Shown here: one piece after another, positions 15,126 to 24,803 of the stretch
Layout of the letters: every line of letters begins with the position of its first letter
Numbering within the stretch: the first letter of the stretch is position 1
Assembly (NCBI GenBank): GCA_910588815.1
Contig: CAJUQY010000006.1
Span: 39,975 to 103,974, forward strand
DNA: 64,000 bases
Reading direction: 5' to 3'
From: an uncultured Lachnospiraceae bacterium
GTDB lineage: Bacteria; Bacillota; Clostridia; Lachnospirales; Lachnospiraceae
Program-made: the position numbers and the translations under genes
Notes under the pieces: generated by a model
Told to the model about the DNA's origin: nothing
The model's database searches: none
Seen by the model: the letters and a program-made list of their open reading frames with translations, nothing else

Positions 15126-16313
15126 ATGGAAGAAAATAAAGAGGTTTTGAAAGTTCGCATGCTTGGAGAATTTTCTATGGCTTATGGGGAGAAAATTCTG
15201 CAGATCAAGCGAAAAACCACGTCCAAAGTGTTTCAGCTTCTTCAAATACTATTGTACTCCGGAGAGAACGGTATATCACGGAGCAGACTTTTAAAATATC
15301 TGTTCGGGTGTGATGCGGAAGGAAATTTATCTGCCAATTTGCGGGTTATCATCTACCATCTGAGGAAATTGCTGAGAGAGATGGAGCTGCCAGAGGAAGA
15401 TTACATACGAACGGTCGGGGGAAGATTTTTTTTCATGAGCTCTTTTCCGGTGGAGGTGGACATTCTGACCTTTGAGAAGCTTATCAAAGAAGCAGAAGGG
15501 CAGCCCGAGGAGGAACAGCTGAGGATATTGAAAGAAGCCAGCTGCTATAGGGAAGTGTTTCTCCCGGCGTTAGCCGGTGAAGAGTGGGTGGTGATAGCCG
15601 AGGCGCACCACCAGAGGAAATATTTTGAGTGTATGGAAAAACTCTGTATCTTGATGAAAGAGCGGGGGGATTATAAAGAATTGCTGGAAATAACTGCGGG
15701 GGCGGCGGCGGCTTACCCATTTGACGAGTGGCAGCTGTGTCAGATGGACTGCCTGATCGCGCTGAATCGGCTGGAGGAGGCCATGGAACTGTACGAAAAG
15801 ACGGCCTCTATGTATTTTGAGGAATTGGCGGTGGCGCCGTCAGAAGGTATGCTGGCGTATTTCCGTGAACTCAGCAGCAGGATGCGGCCGGATATCAGTG
15901 GTTTCGACGAGATACGGGAATTTCTGCGGGAAAATAAGTACATAGATGGAGCTTATTATTGTCCGTTGCCGAGTTTTTTGGATATTTACCGTATTTTGTC
16001 CCGCAATATGGCGCGTTCCGGACAATCTGTTTATCTATTGCTGTGCACACTGATAGACGGGAAAAAGAAAGCCCTAAAGGAGAAGCCGGGTAAGCAGGCG
16101 GCTGACCGGCTGGCAGAGACGATACGGGAAGCTCTTCGTCGGGGGGACGTTTATACCCGGTACAGCAAAAGCCAATTTTTGCTTCTGCTCACAGGGATCC
16201 GTCAGGAAGAGCTTTTGATTATTATGGAACGTCTGGACTCCCGGTTCCGGAAAAAAGAAAAGACAGGCCAGTTTTGGATGTCCTATCGGATAGCGTCTGT
16301 CGCGGAATTATAG
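15126..16313 (+). CDS. SARP/BTAD-type regulator with degenerate GGDEF-like tail
   Basis: The 395-residue protein has three parts. Residues 1-105 form a winged-helix DNA-binding domain of the OmpR/SARP kind (KVRMLGEFSMAYGEK, NLRVIIYHLRKLL). Residues 110-250 are a bacterial transcriptional activation domain of TPR type (FDEWQLCQMDCLIALNRLEE). The C-terminus (residues 290-395) carries GDVYTRYSKSQFLLLLTG, which is also found almost word for word in the GGDEF protein at 47690. It stands alone before the surface operon and is the likely regulator of it. A GGGAGG element lies rather far (15 bases) from the start. Confidence 0.8.
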   Translation: MEENKEVLKVRMLGEFSMAYGEKILQIKRKTTSKVFQLLQILLYSGENGISRSRLLKYLFGCDAEGNLSANLRVIIYHLRKLLREMELPEEDYIRTVGGRFFFMSSFPVEVDILTFEKLIKEAEGQPEEEQLRILKEASCYREVFLPALAGEEWVVIAEAHHQRKYFECMEKLCILMKERGDYKELLEITAGAAAAYPFDEWQLCQMDCLIALNRLEEAMELYEKTASMYFEELAVAPSEGMLAYFRELSSRMRPDISGFDEIREFLRENKYIDGAYYCPLPSFLDIYRILSRNMARSGQSVYLLLCTLIDGKKKALKEKPGKQAADRLAETIREALRRGDVYTRYSKSQFLLLLTGIRQEELLIIMERLDSRFRKKEKTGQFWMSYRIASVAEL

Positions 16314-16348
16314 AAAACGCAAAAAAATCTTAAGAAAAGCGTTTTTTT
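16314..16348 (+). terminator. Rho-independent terminator after the SARP-like regulator
   Basis: AAAACGC at 16314-16320 pairs with GCGTTTT at 16339-16345, followed by more T. A second T-run follows at 16352. This would separate the regulator transcript from the operon that starts at 16411. Confidence 0.6.
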
Positions 16349-16410
16349 GTGTTTTTTTTATGCTTTTGATAACGGTGCTGACAGTACAATAAAAAATAAG
16401 GAGTAAAAAT

Positions 16411-16902
16411 ATGGAAAAAGAGTTTGCCAGTTTGGCTGCAGCCAGTATGGTGAGGCTCTGTTTTGATAAATTAGAAAGTTCCGGATGGAGCGGAAGACTA
16501 TATACAAGATTTAAAGCAGCTCCGGCCAGTTTTAATAGCGAGGGGCAGCTGTTGGCTTTTTTGGAACAGTTTTATAATTATTTGGATTATCCGCAGGCAT
16601 CCGTAAAGTCCCATAGCTTTAACGGGCCCGGGATCGGAGACAAAAAAGCAGCAGAGCCATATTATAGAAGAAGGCAGAGAGGGGAGCTGGTAGAGGTGGA
16701 AAGCATCAAAGAAATGGAAAAAAGACATGGAGAGAAAGCGACATTCATTGTCCGCATACAGTATAGGCAGAACGCCACCTGGCAGGGAGAGGTAACATGG
16801 GCGGAAAAAGATAAGACACAAAGCTTTCGGAGTGCGTTGGAACTGCTGAAGCTGATTGACAGTACAGAAAAAGAGACCAGGGAGATGGAATGGGACAGCT
16901 AA
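16411..16902 (+). CDS. Unknown 163-residue protein of the surface locus
   Basis: AAGGAG lies just upstream of ATG 16411. The product has no signal peptide. It has a helical N-terminus (LAAASMVRLCFDKLESSGWS), a Phe/Tyr-rich middle, and a beta-type C-terminal half with FIVRIQYRQNATWQGEVTWA and a final Leu-rich helix. Its last bases overlap the signal peptidase start by 13 bases, so the two are translated together. The link suggests a cytosolic helper of the surface assembly system. Family not recognised. Confidence 0.7.
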   Translation: MEKEFASLAAASMVRLCFDKLESSGWSGRLYTRFKAAPASFNSEGQLLAFLEQFYNYLDYPQASVKSHSFNGPGIGDKKAAEPYYRRRQRGELVEVESIKEMEKRHGEKATFIVRIQYRQNATWQGEVTWAEKDKTQSFRSALELLKLIDSTEKETREMEWDS

Positions 16903-17504
16903 AGAAGCGAGAAAGAAAAAAGGAAAAGCCAGAGGAAACACTTTCTATCCCACCCATTGAAATGCTGGAAAAGGAACTGAAACGGGAACAGAATAAACTG
17001 GCCCAGAGAAAAGGCTTAGTGAAAACGGTTGGGATTTTACTGGTCGTGGCGGCGGTAGCGGTTCTGATCCTGACGTTTCTGTTTCCGGTTGTACAGGTTT
17101 ATGGAGACAGCATGCAGACGACACTTTATGAGAATGACGTGATCATTGCCCTGAAGACACCGGATATTAACAGGGGGGATGTGATCGCCTTTTGGTATAA
17201 GAATAAGATTTTGGTGAAGAGGGTCGTCGCAATGCCGGGGGAATGGATCGATATTGACAAAGAGGGAAATGTCTACATTGATGATGATTTGCTGGAGGAG
17301 CCTTACGTGCAGCAAACGGCCTTCGGGGAATGTAATATTACCCTGCCTTACCAGGTTCCGGAAGGAAGGCTCTTTGTGATAGGAGACAACAGAGGCGTTT
17401 CTGTGGACAGCCGGAGCAGCCTGGTCGGCTGTGTGGCGGCAGAGCAGATTATAGGGAAAATGGTCTTTCGTATCTGGCCCCTTGAGAAAATAGGTACTTT
17501 CTAA
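16890..17504 (+). CDS. lepB: Signal peptidase I (SipW-locus type)
   Basis: A 204-residue serine-lysine signal peptidase. A charged cytosolic stretch (residues 1-42) precedes one transmembrane segment (residues 43-70). The catalytic Ser74 lies in YGDSMQTTL and the catalytic Lys110 in ILVKRVVAMPG; VIGDNRGVSVDSRSSLVG is the conserved box E. It has the bacterial Lys rather than the His of ER-type SipW. It precedes a giant adhesin and two SipW-type secreted proteins, so it is probably dedicated to processing them, though a general role is possible. Confidence 0.92.
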   Translation: MGQLKKRERKKEKPEETLSIPPIEMLEKELKREQNKLAQRKGLVKTVGILLVVAAVAVLILTFLFPVVQVYGDSMQTTLYENDVIIALKTPDINRGDVIAFWYKNKILVKRVVAMPGEWIDIDKEGNVYIDDDLLEEPYVQQTAFGECNITLPYQVPEGRLFVIGDNRGVSVDSRSSLVGCVAAEQIIGKMVFRIWPLEKIGTF

Positions 17505-17586
17505 AATTATTCCGCAATTTCAAAGCCGGGGGGCTTTGGGCGTTTTTATAGATGATCCATAAAAGTATGAAAAAGGAGGTATCCCG

Positions 17587-20500
17587 ATGGAATCTTCATT
17601 CCGGAAGAAAATGAAGGAAGTATTGGAGAAAATTGGCAGACGGAAACGTTTGTGCAAAGCGGTGGCTGCGGTGCTGGTAATTGCACTGATCGTAACGTTG
17701 GTACGGCCCACTCTCAGATTGACAGGAGCGGCTAATACGGACGGGTCTTTTGAAGAGGAAACGCTGGCAGCAGAGAATGTCCCCGCAGAACAAAATGAGG
17801 ATGCGGGCGTATCGGAAGCTTCGGCGGAGAACGGAGAAGAGGCAGCCGGCACAGAAGAGACGGCTGCTGTGGAAGAGAGTGTTCCGGCAGATGAGGGCGA
17901 ATCGCCTGCAGAGTCGGCTCCTGTGGAAGAGAAGGCTTCTGCAGAAGAAACCGGCGCAGAGACTGTCCCTTCTGCCGCCGAGACGGGAACAGATGAGACA
18001 ACGGAAAGTTCAGAGGAATCACAGCCCGCGGAAGAAAAGGCTACGGAATATCAGGTCACTCTGGCAGACGGGCTCGTGGTGACGATGACCGGACCGGCGA
18101 GTGCGTTCCCGGACGGAACACTGACGCTTCAGGTGTCAGAGCTTACCCCGGAGCATCCGGATTATGCGGCCGCTTCCGGACTGCTTTCCGGTGAGACGGC
18201 GGGCGCGCCTGTTGTGCAGCAGAGGATTTTTGATATCTGCCTGCTCGACGAAAACGGCAACGAGGTGCAGCCGGCGGATACGGTGAAGGTCACCTTCGGC
18301 CAGATCCTGGACGGCAGCGTACAGGGCGCAGAGATTTATCATCTGGATACTATGGCCGGCAGTACAGAAAAAGTCAATGTATCTGTGGACGGCGACAATG
18401 TGAGCATGGATGCGGAGCATTTTTCCTACTATGGCGTCAGCGTCACAGCGGAGACCGTGGTCACCGTAGGAGACGGCGGCGATTACGACAGCATGCAGAA
18501 GGCAGTCGACTTTGCCAAACAGACGTCGGCAGCGACAGGGCAGCCGGTGACTATTGATCTGCAGAAGGATATCGCGGAAAGCGTAACATTACAGACCAAG
18601 AGTGAGAAGACAGCTCCCGTTGTCAAAGTCCGCATGAACGGTCATACGTGGACGGGAAACGGGGGCACGGCTCTTACAGTTACCGGCGCATGGAATGACA
18701 GTCCTTCGACAGTGCTTGAACTGGAGGGCGGCACCATGCAGGCGGCTCCCGGATACCGGGCCCTTGAACTTACTAAGGTGGATCATTCTCTGGTTGCCCG
18801 TAATATGACCCTGCGTGGAAATGGTGCGGGAATCGAGAAGGAAGATACCATAAGCATCCAGGGATATTATCAAGGAGTCGTTGGAGGCATCGTGGCTTTT
18901 TGTGGAAATACACTGTCCATGGAAAACTGCGTTTTGGAGAATGGTGTCAATACGGCGGCCGGTTCTCAGACCAGGTTATACGGCGGCGCCGTCTTTGTCG
19001 GAGCCAGGGGCGGAAGCGAGCGGGTGAAGGCAGAGTTTGTAAACTGTACCTTTCGGCAAAGCAGCAGCTTAAACGGAGGCGCGATTGCCGTAGTCAAAGG
19101 AGTCTCTTCTCCCATGCCGGTTGACCTGGCGATTAGGGGCAGTCAGTTTATTAACTGTGCGTCGGAGGGAGCCTCCGGTGGCGCCATTTATATGGAGACG
19201 AATGGTGCTGCCTCCACGGCTGCCATTGCGGACAGCCGTTTTGAAGGCAACACTGCAAAAATGAGCGGCGGCGCCGCATATTTTGACCAGGGAAACCTTG
19301 CCGTAACGAACACGGACTTTATCGCCAATACCAGTACGAAGGCGGGTGGCGCAATATATTTTAACAGCAAAGCCGGTACGATTACCGTGGACGACGGAAG
19401 GATGCAGGGAAATAAGGCCGGTGTAAACGGAGAGTCCGGCGGCGGAGCCCTTTGCGTCAGCTATGGAAAAGAATGCAGGGTACAGGGAACCGTATTTGAG
19501 GGGAATGAAGCGGAGGGAAGCGGCGGAGCTTTGTATGCAGGAGGTCTGTCTGCATCTGCTGTGATTTCAAATGTACAGTTCCTCAATAATACTTCCACGA
19601 AGAAAAATGGCGGTGCCGCGGATATCCATGAGGCTTCAGGTGCGGAGCTTGTGACGCTGGAGAACATTACCGCCACGGGAAACAGTGCCGGTGCGGCAGG
19701 CGGAGCTCTCTACATCTTTGTGATTAAAGGCAATGTGACGATGTCCGGGACGAATACCATCAAGGGCAATACGGCGGCGAAGACCGGAGGCGGAATCCAT
19801 GTCGCCCATGACGATTGGGGGCAGGCCGCAAAGCTTGATCTTCAGGCAGACGTCACGGAGAATACCGCCGGCACAGACGGCGGCGGTATCTATGTCCGTG
19901 CCGTGAAAACAACCTTTGAAGCTGGTTTTGGCGGAACAGTGGCAGATAATAAGGCCGGAGGAAACGGCGGCGGCCTCTATGTGCAGTCGCGCACCATCGG
20001 GTTTGACGGCGTAACCGTGACAGGCAATGCCGCGGGGCAGAACGGGGCGACAGCTTTTGGCGGCGGCCTCTACCTGGCTACGCAGGGAACTACAGCAGGA
20101 ATCTATACGTTCTCGGCGGATACGGCCGTGTATAACAACCAGGCGCCGACGGACAGCAAGAAGGTGACGACGGACGATGGGAAGAGCATCGGTGCCTCGT
20201 CGGAAATTTTTGTCAGGAACACTAGTACCGGTACGACAAGTGCAAAAAAATGTGTGGCGAGCATCGTCGCAGAGCCTGCCCTGGAGGGACGCACCTATGC
20301 GGACGGGGAGATCACCTATACACTGACAAAGGCGTCGGGCACATGGGGAAATAAGATTCCGCTTAGCTGCCATACCGGTTACTATAATACGGTTAAGGCC
20401 GCGAAGAAGATCTACCTGGATCCTTCCGGGAACAGCAGCCATGGGAAAAAGGCAGACGGCACCCAGGATGAGACGGTGATTGTCACCTCGACCTTGGAAG

Positions 20501-23448
20501 AGGCCTATACGGTGGCGAAGAGAGAGGGGGTAAAGGTGGTCTATATCTGCGGGACGCTGACAGTCACCGGAGAGGATGCGGCCCAGTACCTCAATGACAG
20601 CGAAATCACCTACAGCCGATGCGGGGAGCATCCGAAGGGATATCTCATGGAGATTTCCGGGGCGGTGACCTTTAAGAACGTGGTGATCGACGGCGGAAAC
20701 CATGAGTCGAACCAGGCGCTTGTCTCCGTCGGACGAAATGCGGCGCTGACCATAGAAGAGGGGACTGAGATCCGCAACGGCTTAAATAAAGGCGGATACG
20801 GCGGCGGCATTGTGGTCAACGGAAGCAATGCGACAGCGACCCTGAACATGAACGGCGGTTTGGTCACAGGCAACTCGGCCAGAGACGGCGGCGGGATTTA
20901 CGTCCAGTACGGAACGGCAAATCTGGAGGGCGGAACCGTCAGCCACAACAACGCAACCAATACCGGCGGCGGAATCGCGGCCAGCCACAGCGCAGTGGTC
21001 AATATCGGCAAGAACGGCGGTCTGGTTATGATCACCGAGAATGTCAGTGTGTCGGAGGGCGGCGGCGTTGTCTACGCGAACACCTCCAGAGGCGAAGTTT
21101 ACCGGGCATGGTTCGAGAAGAACGAATCCACGTTATATTCTACCTTTGTCAGCGGCGCGGCGATCTCGGTGCATGCAGGCGCCATTGTGAAGATGAAGAA
21201 CGTCTATGCGACGGACAATTACGCGAAGCATTACGGAGATTATGGGGCGCTTTACACCTGCCCGACCGGAAGGACGGCGGCCTTTGAGGCGAACGGGGCG
21301 CTGATTATCAACAATAAGATGCATTCCAGCCTGGGGACGACACAGGCACCTGATATTTATCATGCAACTGCAAACAGGACAGATACCCAGTCTTATGTCT
21401 CAGACAGGGCACCGGGCGGAACCAACACCGAGGAGTCGAAGATCACCTTCTATCGCTCCCATAACCAGATCGCGGATCCCACTTACTATCAGCACACGAC
21501 GAGCTTTTTCAAACTGACCAGCAGTGTGATCGGCGGAGTGGAAGATTGGGCAAGGCAGACGGCAGAGCGAAACGGTGTGGTCGTCATCGGCAACATCGGC
21601 AGCGGCCCCGGGAGCGCCATCGCCAACAACGGCTCTCTGACGATCGGCACGGAGAAGATGGCCATGAAGGTCCAGAAGGTGTGGAAGGATGCGGAAGGGA
21701 ATGTGACCACAAAGCATCCGGATCAGGTTCTGGTCTATCTGACCCGCGACGGACAGATCGTGGATCCCAGCATGCGCACGGATGCCTGTGTGGTTCTGAA
21801 TGCGGCCAACGGCTGGAGCTATATCTGGAGAAACTTGGATCCCAGTGCGGAGTGGTCTTTGGTGGAGGCCAACGTGCCCGGCTATACGGCTGAGGTTGGC
21901 GCTCTGGTAGAGGGGGCGGCTCCCGAATACCTGGCATTGGATCCCAACGATCCGGAGAGCAAGTTCTATATAAGGACTCTGACCAACACGGAAGACAGCA
22001 CCAGAAAAACAGGAAACCTTACTGTCGGAAAGACCGTGTATGCAGAGGATAACGCGGGGACTTACAGCTTCCGGGTGGAAGTGGCGAATGCGGGGGACGG
22101 ACGTTACTCCTATTATACCAGTGACAACAACGTGCTGCAGCCCATTTACAGCTACAACGAAGCCGGGAACCTGGTGCTTGACTTTACTCTTGCCAACGGA
22201 AAGAGCCTGACCATCGTCGGCCTGCCGGAAGGCGCGGCATACACAGTGACAGAGGCGACGGGAGATTACCTGGTCTATGTCAATGGGGAGCTTGCGGCAG
22301 AAGGAAAGGCGCAGGGAGCCATTACAGCTCCTGCAGAAGGGACGGACGCTTCTGTAACTCTTGCATACACCAATGTCCAAAAGACCGGACTGTCTGTGGA
22401 AAAGATTTGGCAGGACGGCGACGATGCCCAGGGATGGAGGCCGAATGACATTACCCTGCAGCTTCTCAGAAAGACGGAGGATACAGAGAACAGCCAGATT
22501 GACTCCGTCCGGCTGAATAAAGAGAATGACTGGAAACATACCTTTGAGGGACTTCCGAAGTATGATCTGGACGGGGCAGAATACCAGTACAGTGTCAGCG
22601 AGGTCACCGTGGACGGTTATGAAACGGCTGTTGAGGATGTGTCGGCAGACGGAAGCTTTGCCTATACGGTCACCAATATACTGAATACCCGCATTCATGT
22701 TGAAAAGATCTGGAACGACATGGACGATGCCCTTGGCAGACGTCCGGAGAGCATTTCCGTAACCTTAAAGCAGACGGATCACGAAGGAAACGTGATTGAT
22801 CTGGAAACGGTGGAATTGAACGCGGAAGGAAACTGGGCTCATACCTTTGACCAGAAGCTTCCGATGTACGATGAGGACGGAAATGCCTACATCTACAGTG
22901 TTGTGGAGGATGAGGCCATTCCCGGAGGTTATGGCGTTTCCTATGGGGAGGCAGAAGTGACCAGGCCGGAGAACGGGGAAGATGCGGCAGATACAAACCT
23001 TACACTCACCAATACGCTGCTGTCCGGAGAGGCGCAGATCGTCAAGACCTTAGATCGATACAACGAGAGTCTTGGCAAAGCGATCTTCGTATACCAGGTG
23101 ACGGCGAGGAGCGCAGATGGGGAGCTGCTTTATAGCAATGTGCTTTCCACAGAGTTTTCCGAGTCGGGGACACAGACTGTTTATATAGGAAGATTCCCTG
23201 TAGGGACAACGGTCACAGTGGAAGAGGTTTACAATGGCAGCAGCTATGAATTGACCGGGGGACAGAGAAGGCAGACATTCACGATTGCGGCAGATGAGGA
23301 AACACAGACGGTGGAGATGGTATCTGCGGAATATGTCAATGATTACAACGATGAATGGAAACCGGGAACCGGGGCAGTTAACCGTTTTGACCAGTCAGAG
23401 GACGGTAATGGCTGGACGGGAAGACGGTTGGAGAGCCAGACAGAGTAA
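17587..23448 (+). CDS. Giant surface protein: Pmp-like beta-helix and Cna-B domains
   Basis: A 1953-residue protein. Residues 1-46 are a basic N-terminus and one hydrophobic segment (signal/anchor). Residues 50-150 are Glu/Ala/Pro-rich and disordered. Residues 150-290 are beta-type. Two parallel beta-helix blocks follow (about 290-870 and 970-1320), made of GGA(I/L)Y or GGGIY repeats with interspersed NTA/TGN, like Chlamydia polymorphic outer-membrane proteins. From about 1358 come four to five Cna-B-like domains, with the family starts VQKVWKDAEGN, TVGKTVYAED, LSVEKIWQDGDD, IHVEKIWNDMDD and AQIVKTLDR. No LPXTG-type signal or C-terminal membrane anchor is present. It is probably an adhesin or matrix protein. 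Confidence 0.88.
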   Translation: MESSFRKKMKEVLEKIGRRKRLCKAVAAVLVIALIVTLVRPTLRLTGAANTDGSFEEETLAAENVPAEQNEDAGVSEASAENGEEAAGTEETAAVEESVPADEGESPAESAPVEEKASAEETGAETVPSAAETGTDETTESSEESQPAEEKATEYQVTLADGLVVTMTGPASAFPDGTLTLQVSELTPEHPDYAAASGLLSGETAGAPVVQQRIFDICLLDENGNEVQPADTVKVTFGQILDGSVQGAEIYHLDTMAGSTEKVNVSVDGDNVSMDAEHFSYYGVSVTAETVVTVGDGGDYDSMQKAVDFAKQTSAATGQPVTIDLQKDIAESVTLQTKSEKTAPVVKVRMNGHTWTGNGGTALTVTGAWNDSPSTVLELEGGTMQAAPGYRALELTKVDHSLVARNMTLRGNGAGIEKEDTISIQGYYQGVVGGIVAFCGNTLSMENCVLENGVNTAAGSQTRLYGGAVFVGARGGSERVKAEFVNCTFRQSSSLNGGAIAVVKGVSSPMPVDLAIRGSQFINCASEGASGGAIYMETNGAASTAAIADSRFEGNTAKMSGGAAYFDQGNLAVTNTDFIANTSTKAGGAIYFNSKAGTITVDDGRMQGNKAGVNGESGGGALCVSYGKECRVQGTVFEGNEAEGSGGALYAGGLSASAVISNVQFLNNTSTKKNGGAADIHEASGAELVTLENITATGNSAGAAGGALYIFVIKGNVTMSGTNTIKGNTAAKTGGGIHVAHDDWGQAAKLDLQADVTENTAGTDGGGIYVRAVKTTFEAGFGGTVADNKAGGNGGGLYVQSRTIGFDGVTVTGNAAGQNGATAFGGGLYLATQGTTAGIYTFSADTAVYNNQAPTDSKKVTTDDGKSIGASSEIFVRNTSTGTTSAKKCVASIVAEPALEGRTYADGEITYTLTKASGTWGNKIPLSCHTGYYNTVKAAKKIYLDPSGNSSHGKKADGTQDETVIVTSTLEEAYTVAKREGVKVVYICGTLTVTGEDAAQYLNDSEITYSRCGEHPKGYLMEISGAVTFKNVVIDGGNHESNQALVSVGRNAALTIEEGTEIRNGLNKGGYGGGIVVNGSNATATLNMNGGLVTGNSARDGGGIYVQYGTANLEGGTVSHNNATNTGGGIAASHSAVVNIGKNGGLVMITENVSVSEGGGVVYANTSRGEVYRAWFEKNESTLYSTFVSGAAISVHAGAIVKMKNVYATDNYAKHYGDYGALYTCPTGRTAAFEANGALIINNKMHSSLGTTQAPDIYHATANRTDTQSYVSDRAPGGTNTEESKITFYRSHNQIADPTYYQHTTSFFKLTSSVIGGVEDWARQTAERNGVVVIGNIGSGPGSAIANNGSLTIGTEKMAMKVQKVWKDAEGNVTTKHPDQVLVYLTRDGQIVDPSMRTDACVVLNAANGWSYIWRNLDPSAEWSLVEANVPGYTAEVGALVEGAAPEYLALDPNDPESKFYIRTLTNTEDSTRKTGNLTVGKTVYAEDNAGTYSFRVEVANAGDGRYSYYTSDNNVLQPIYSYNEAGNLVLDFTLANGKSLTIVGLPEGAAYTVTEATGDYLVYVNGELAAEGKAQGAITAPAEGTDASVTLAYTNVQKTGLSVEKIWQDGDDAQGWRPNDITLQLLRKTEDTENSQIDSVRLNKENDWKHTFEGLPKYDLDGAEYQYSVSEVTVDGYETAVEDVSADGSFAYTVTNILNTRIHVEKIWNDMDDALGRRPESISVTLKQTDHEGNVIDLETVELNAEGNWAHTFDQKLPMYDEDGNAYIYSVVEDEAIPGGYGVSYGEAEVTRPENGEDAADTNLTLTNTLLSGEAQIVKTLDRYNESLGKAIFVYQVTARSADGELLYSNVLSTEFSESGTQTVYIGRFPVGTTVTVEEVYNGSSYELTGGQRRQTFTIAADEETQTVEMVSAEYVNDYNDEWKPGTGAVNRFDQSEDGNGWTGRRLESQTE

Positions 23449-23462
23449 GGAGGAGCAGGTGA

Positions 23463-24008
23463 ATGAAAGGAAAGAGATCATACGGTAGCAGGACCATGTT
23501 GCTGGCAGCGCTTGCTCTCATCATGGCGGCAGGGCTTAAGATGACGCCTTCACTGGCGTACTTTACCACCTATGTCACTGCCAGAGGAGGCCATCCGGTG
23601 ACTCTTGGATGGCAGACAGACCTGACAGAAGAGATTGAGGATTTGACAAAACACATCCAGATCCAGAACACAGGTGAGGCGGACTGCTATGTCCGTGTCA
23701 GGGTCTTTGCCGGAGAAGGGTTCGCACTTAACTTTGCGAACCCGGGCGGCAGGTGGATGGAAGGGGAAGACGGATACTGGTATTATCCGGACGTGATCCT
23801 GAAACCCGGGGATGTGAGCGACGAGCTGTCGGTTACGATCCAGGTCCCGGAGGGGATGGAAGCAGTAGCAGAGAATTTTAATGTAATTGTTGTTCAGGAG
23901 TGTACACCGGTGCTTTATGATGCAGAGGGAAACCCTTATGCGGACTGGGATGCAAAGGTGGAACCAAACGGCGGGACCGATGAAACCGGAGAGGAGGCCA
24001 GATCGTGA
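23463..24008 (+). CDS. SipW-dependent type secreted protein 1
   Basis: A 181-residue protein. A basic start and a hydrophobic core (MLLAALALIMAAGL) lead to the SipW-type cleavage region SLAYFTTYVTARGGHPVTLG, the hallmark of TasA/camelysin-like proteins. The mature part is beta-rich, with NTGEADCYVRVRVFAGEG and a WYYPD motif typical of these families. AAGGAGGAG lies just upstream. It overlaps the next gene by GTGA. It is likely a fibre or matrix component processed by the neighbouring signal peptidase. Confidence 0.82.
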   Translation: MKGKRSYGSRTMLLAALALIMAAGLKMTPSLAYFTTYVTARGGHPVTLGWQTDLTEEIEDLTKHIQIQNTGEADCYVRVRVFAGEGFALNFANPGGRWMEGEDGYWYYPDVILKPGDVSDELSVTIQVPEGMEAVAENFNVIVVQECTPVLYDAEGNPYADWDAKVEPNGGTDETGEEARS

Positions 24009-24787
24009 ACGAGCAGAAAAAGAAAGGCATCAGTTTCGGGACGCGGAAGGGAAGCCGCGTGACAATCGCTCTCTTTGCGGCAGCAGCCCTTCTGCTTCTT
24101 GGAAGTGTCATGGGCAGCACACGGGCGGCCCTGACCTATTACAGTGAGAATTATTCGGCGGAAATCCAGATGTATGACATTGGCGTCACGCTGATGGAGA
24201 ATGGCACGGCCGTCAGCACGAGAGATTACAGCGGCAGTGATGACCAGTGGGAAGAAGGCGGAGAAATGCAGCTTCTCGCTCATATGCTGGATTCCACAGA
24301 TCAGAAGCTTTTGGTGGGGAAACGCTACCCGGAAGAGCTGCGCGTGCAAAACAGTGGAAATATTGATGAATATGTCCGGGTGATCGTCTATCGCTACTGG
24401 GTGGATGAGAGCGGAAAAAAGACGGATGTCTCTCCGGAATTGATTCAGCTTGACCTGACGGAGAATGGTTGGATTTTGGATGAAAAAGCCTCCACTCCGG
24501 AGCGCATGGTTTTGTACTATAATCAAATTCTCCCCGAGGGGCAGATGTCGGAAGCCTTTGCGGATGGTCTGACCATTGACACGGCGATTACAAAGAATGT
24601 GACACAGACGACCGTCACGGAAGGGAATAAAACGACGATCACTACCAGCTTTAATTATAAGGGATTGGAATTCCGGCTGGAAACGGAAGTGGATGCGGTA
24701 CAGACCCACAATGCAGAGGATGCGATCAAGAGCGCCTGGGGCGTGGATGTGGCAGTCGGCGAGGACGGCAGCCTGAGCCTGAGATGA
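24005..24787 (+). CDS. SipW-dependent type secreted protein 2
   Basis: The start is GTG 24005, overlapping the previous stop as GTGA, so the two are coupled. The 260-residue product has a basic start, a hydrophobic segment (IALFAAAALLLLGSVMG), and the SipW-type motif RAALTYYSENYSAEIQMYDI, as in TasA/camelysin-like proteins. The mature part is beta-rich, with RVQNSGNIDEYVRVIVYRYW-type segments found also in the preceding gene. Part of the same surface locus. Confidence 0.82.
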   Translation: MNEQKKKGISFGTRKGSRVTIALFAAAALLLLGSVMGSTRAALTYYSENYSAEIQMYDIGVTLMENGTAVSTRDYSGSDDQWEEGGEMQLLAHMLDSTDQKLLVGKRYPEELRVQNSGNIDEYVRVIVYRYWVDESGKKTDVSPELIQLDLTENGWILDEKASTPERMVLYYNQILPEGQMSEAFADGLTIDTAITKNVTQTTVTEGNKTTITTSFNYKGLEFRLETEVDAVQTHNAEDAIKSAWGVDVAVGEDGSLSLR

Positions 24788-24803
24788 TAGGGAGGAGCAG
24801 AAT

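Noticed and set aside
18480..21400. Repeated GGA/GGC-type sequence considered as a possible CRISPR or DNA repeat
   Set aside because: The repeats are protein-level beta-helix motifs with variable DNA and no constant spacing.
21400..22698. Minus-strand open frame (432 codons) opposite the giant surface protein
   Set aside because: Antisense shadow of repeat-rich coding DNA; no family features and no start signal.
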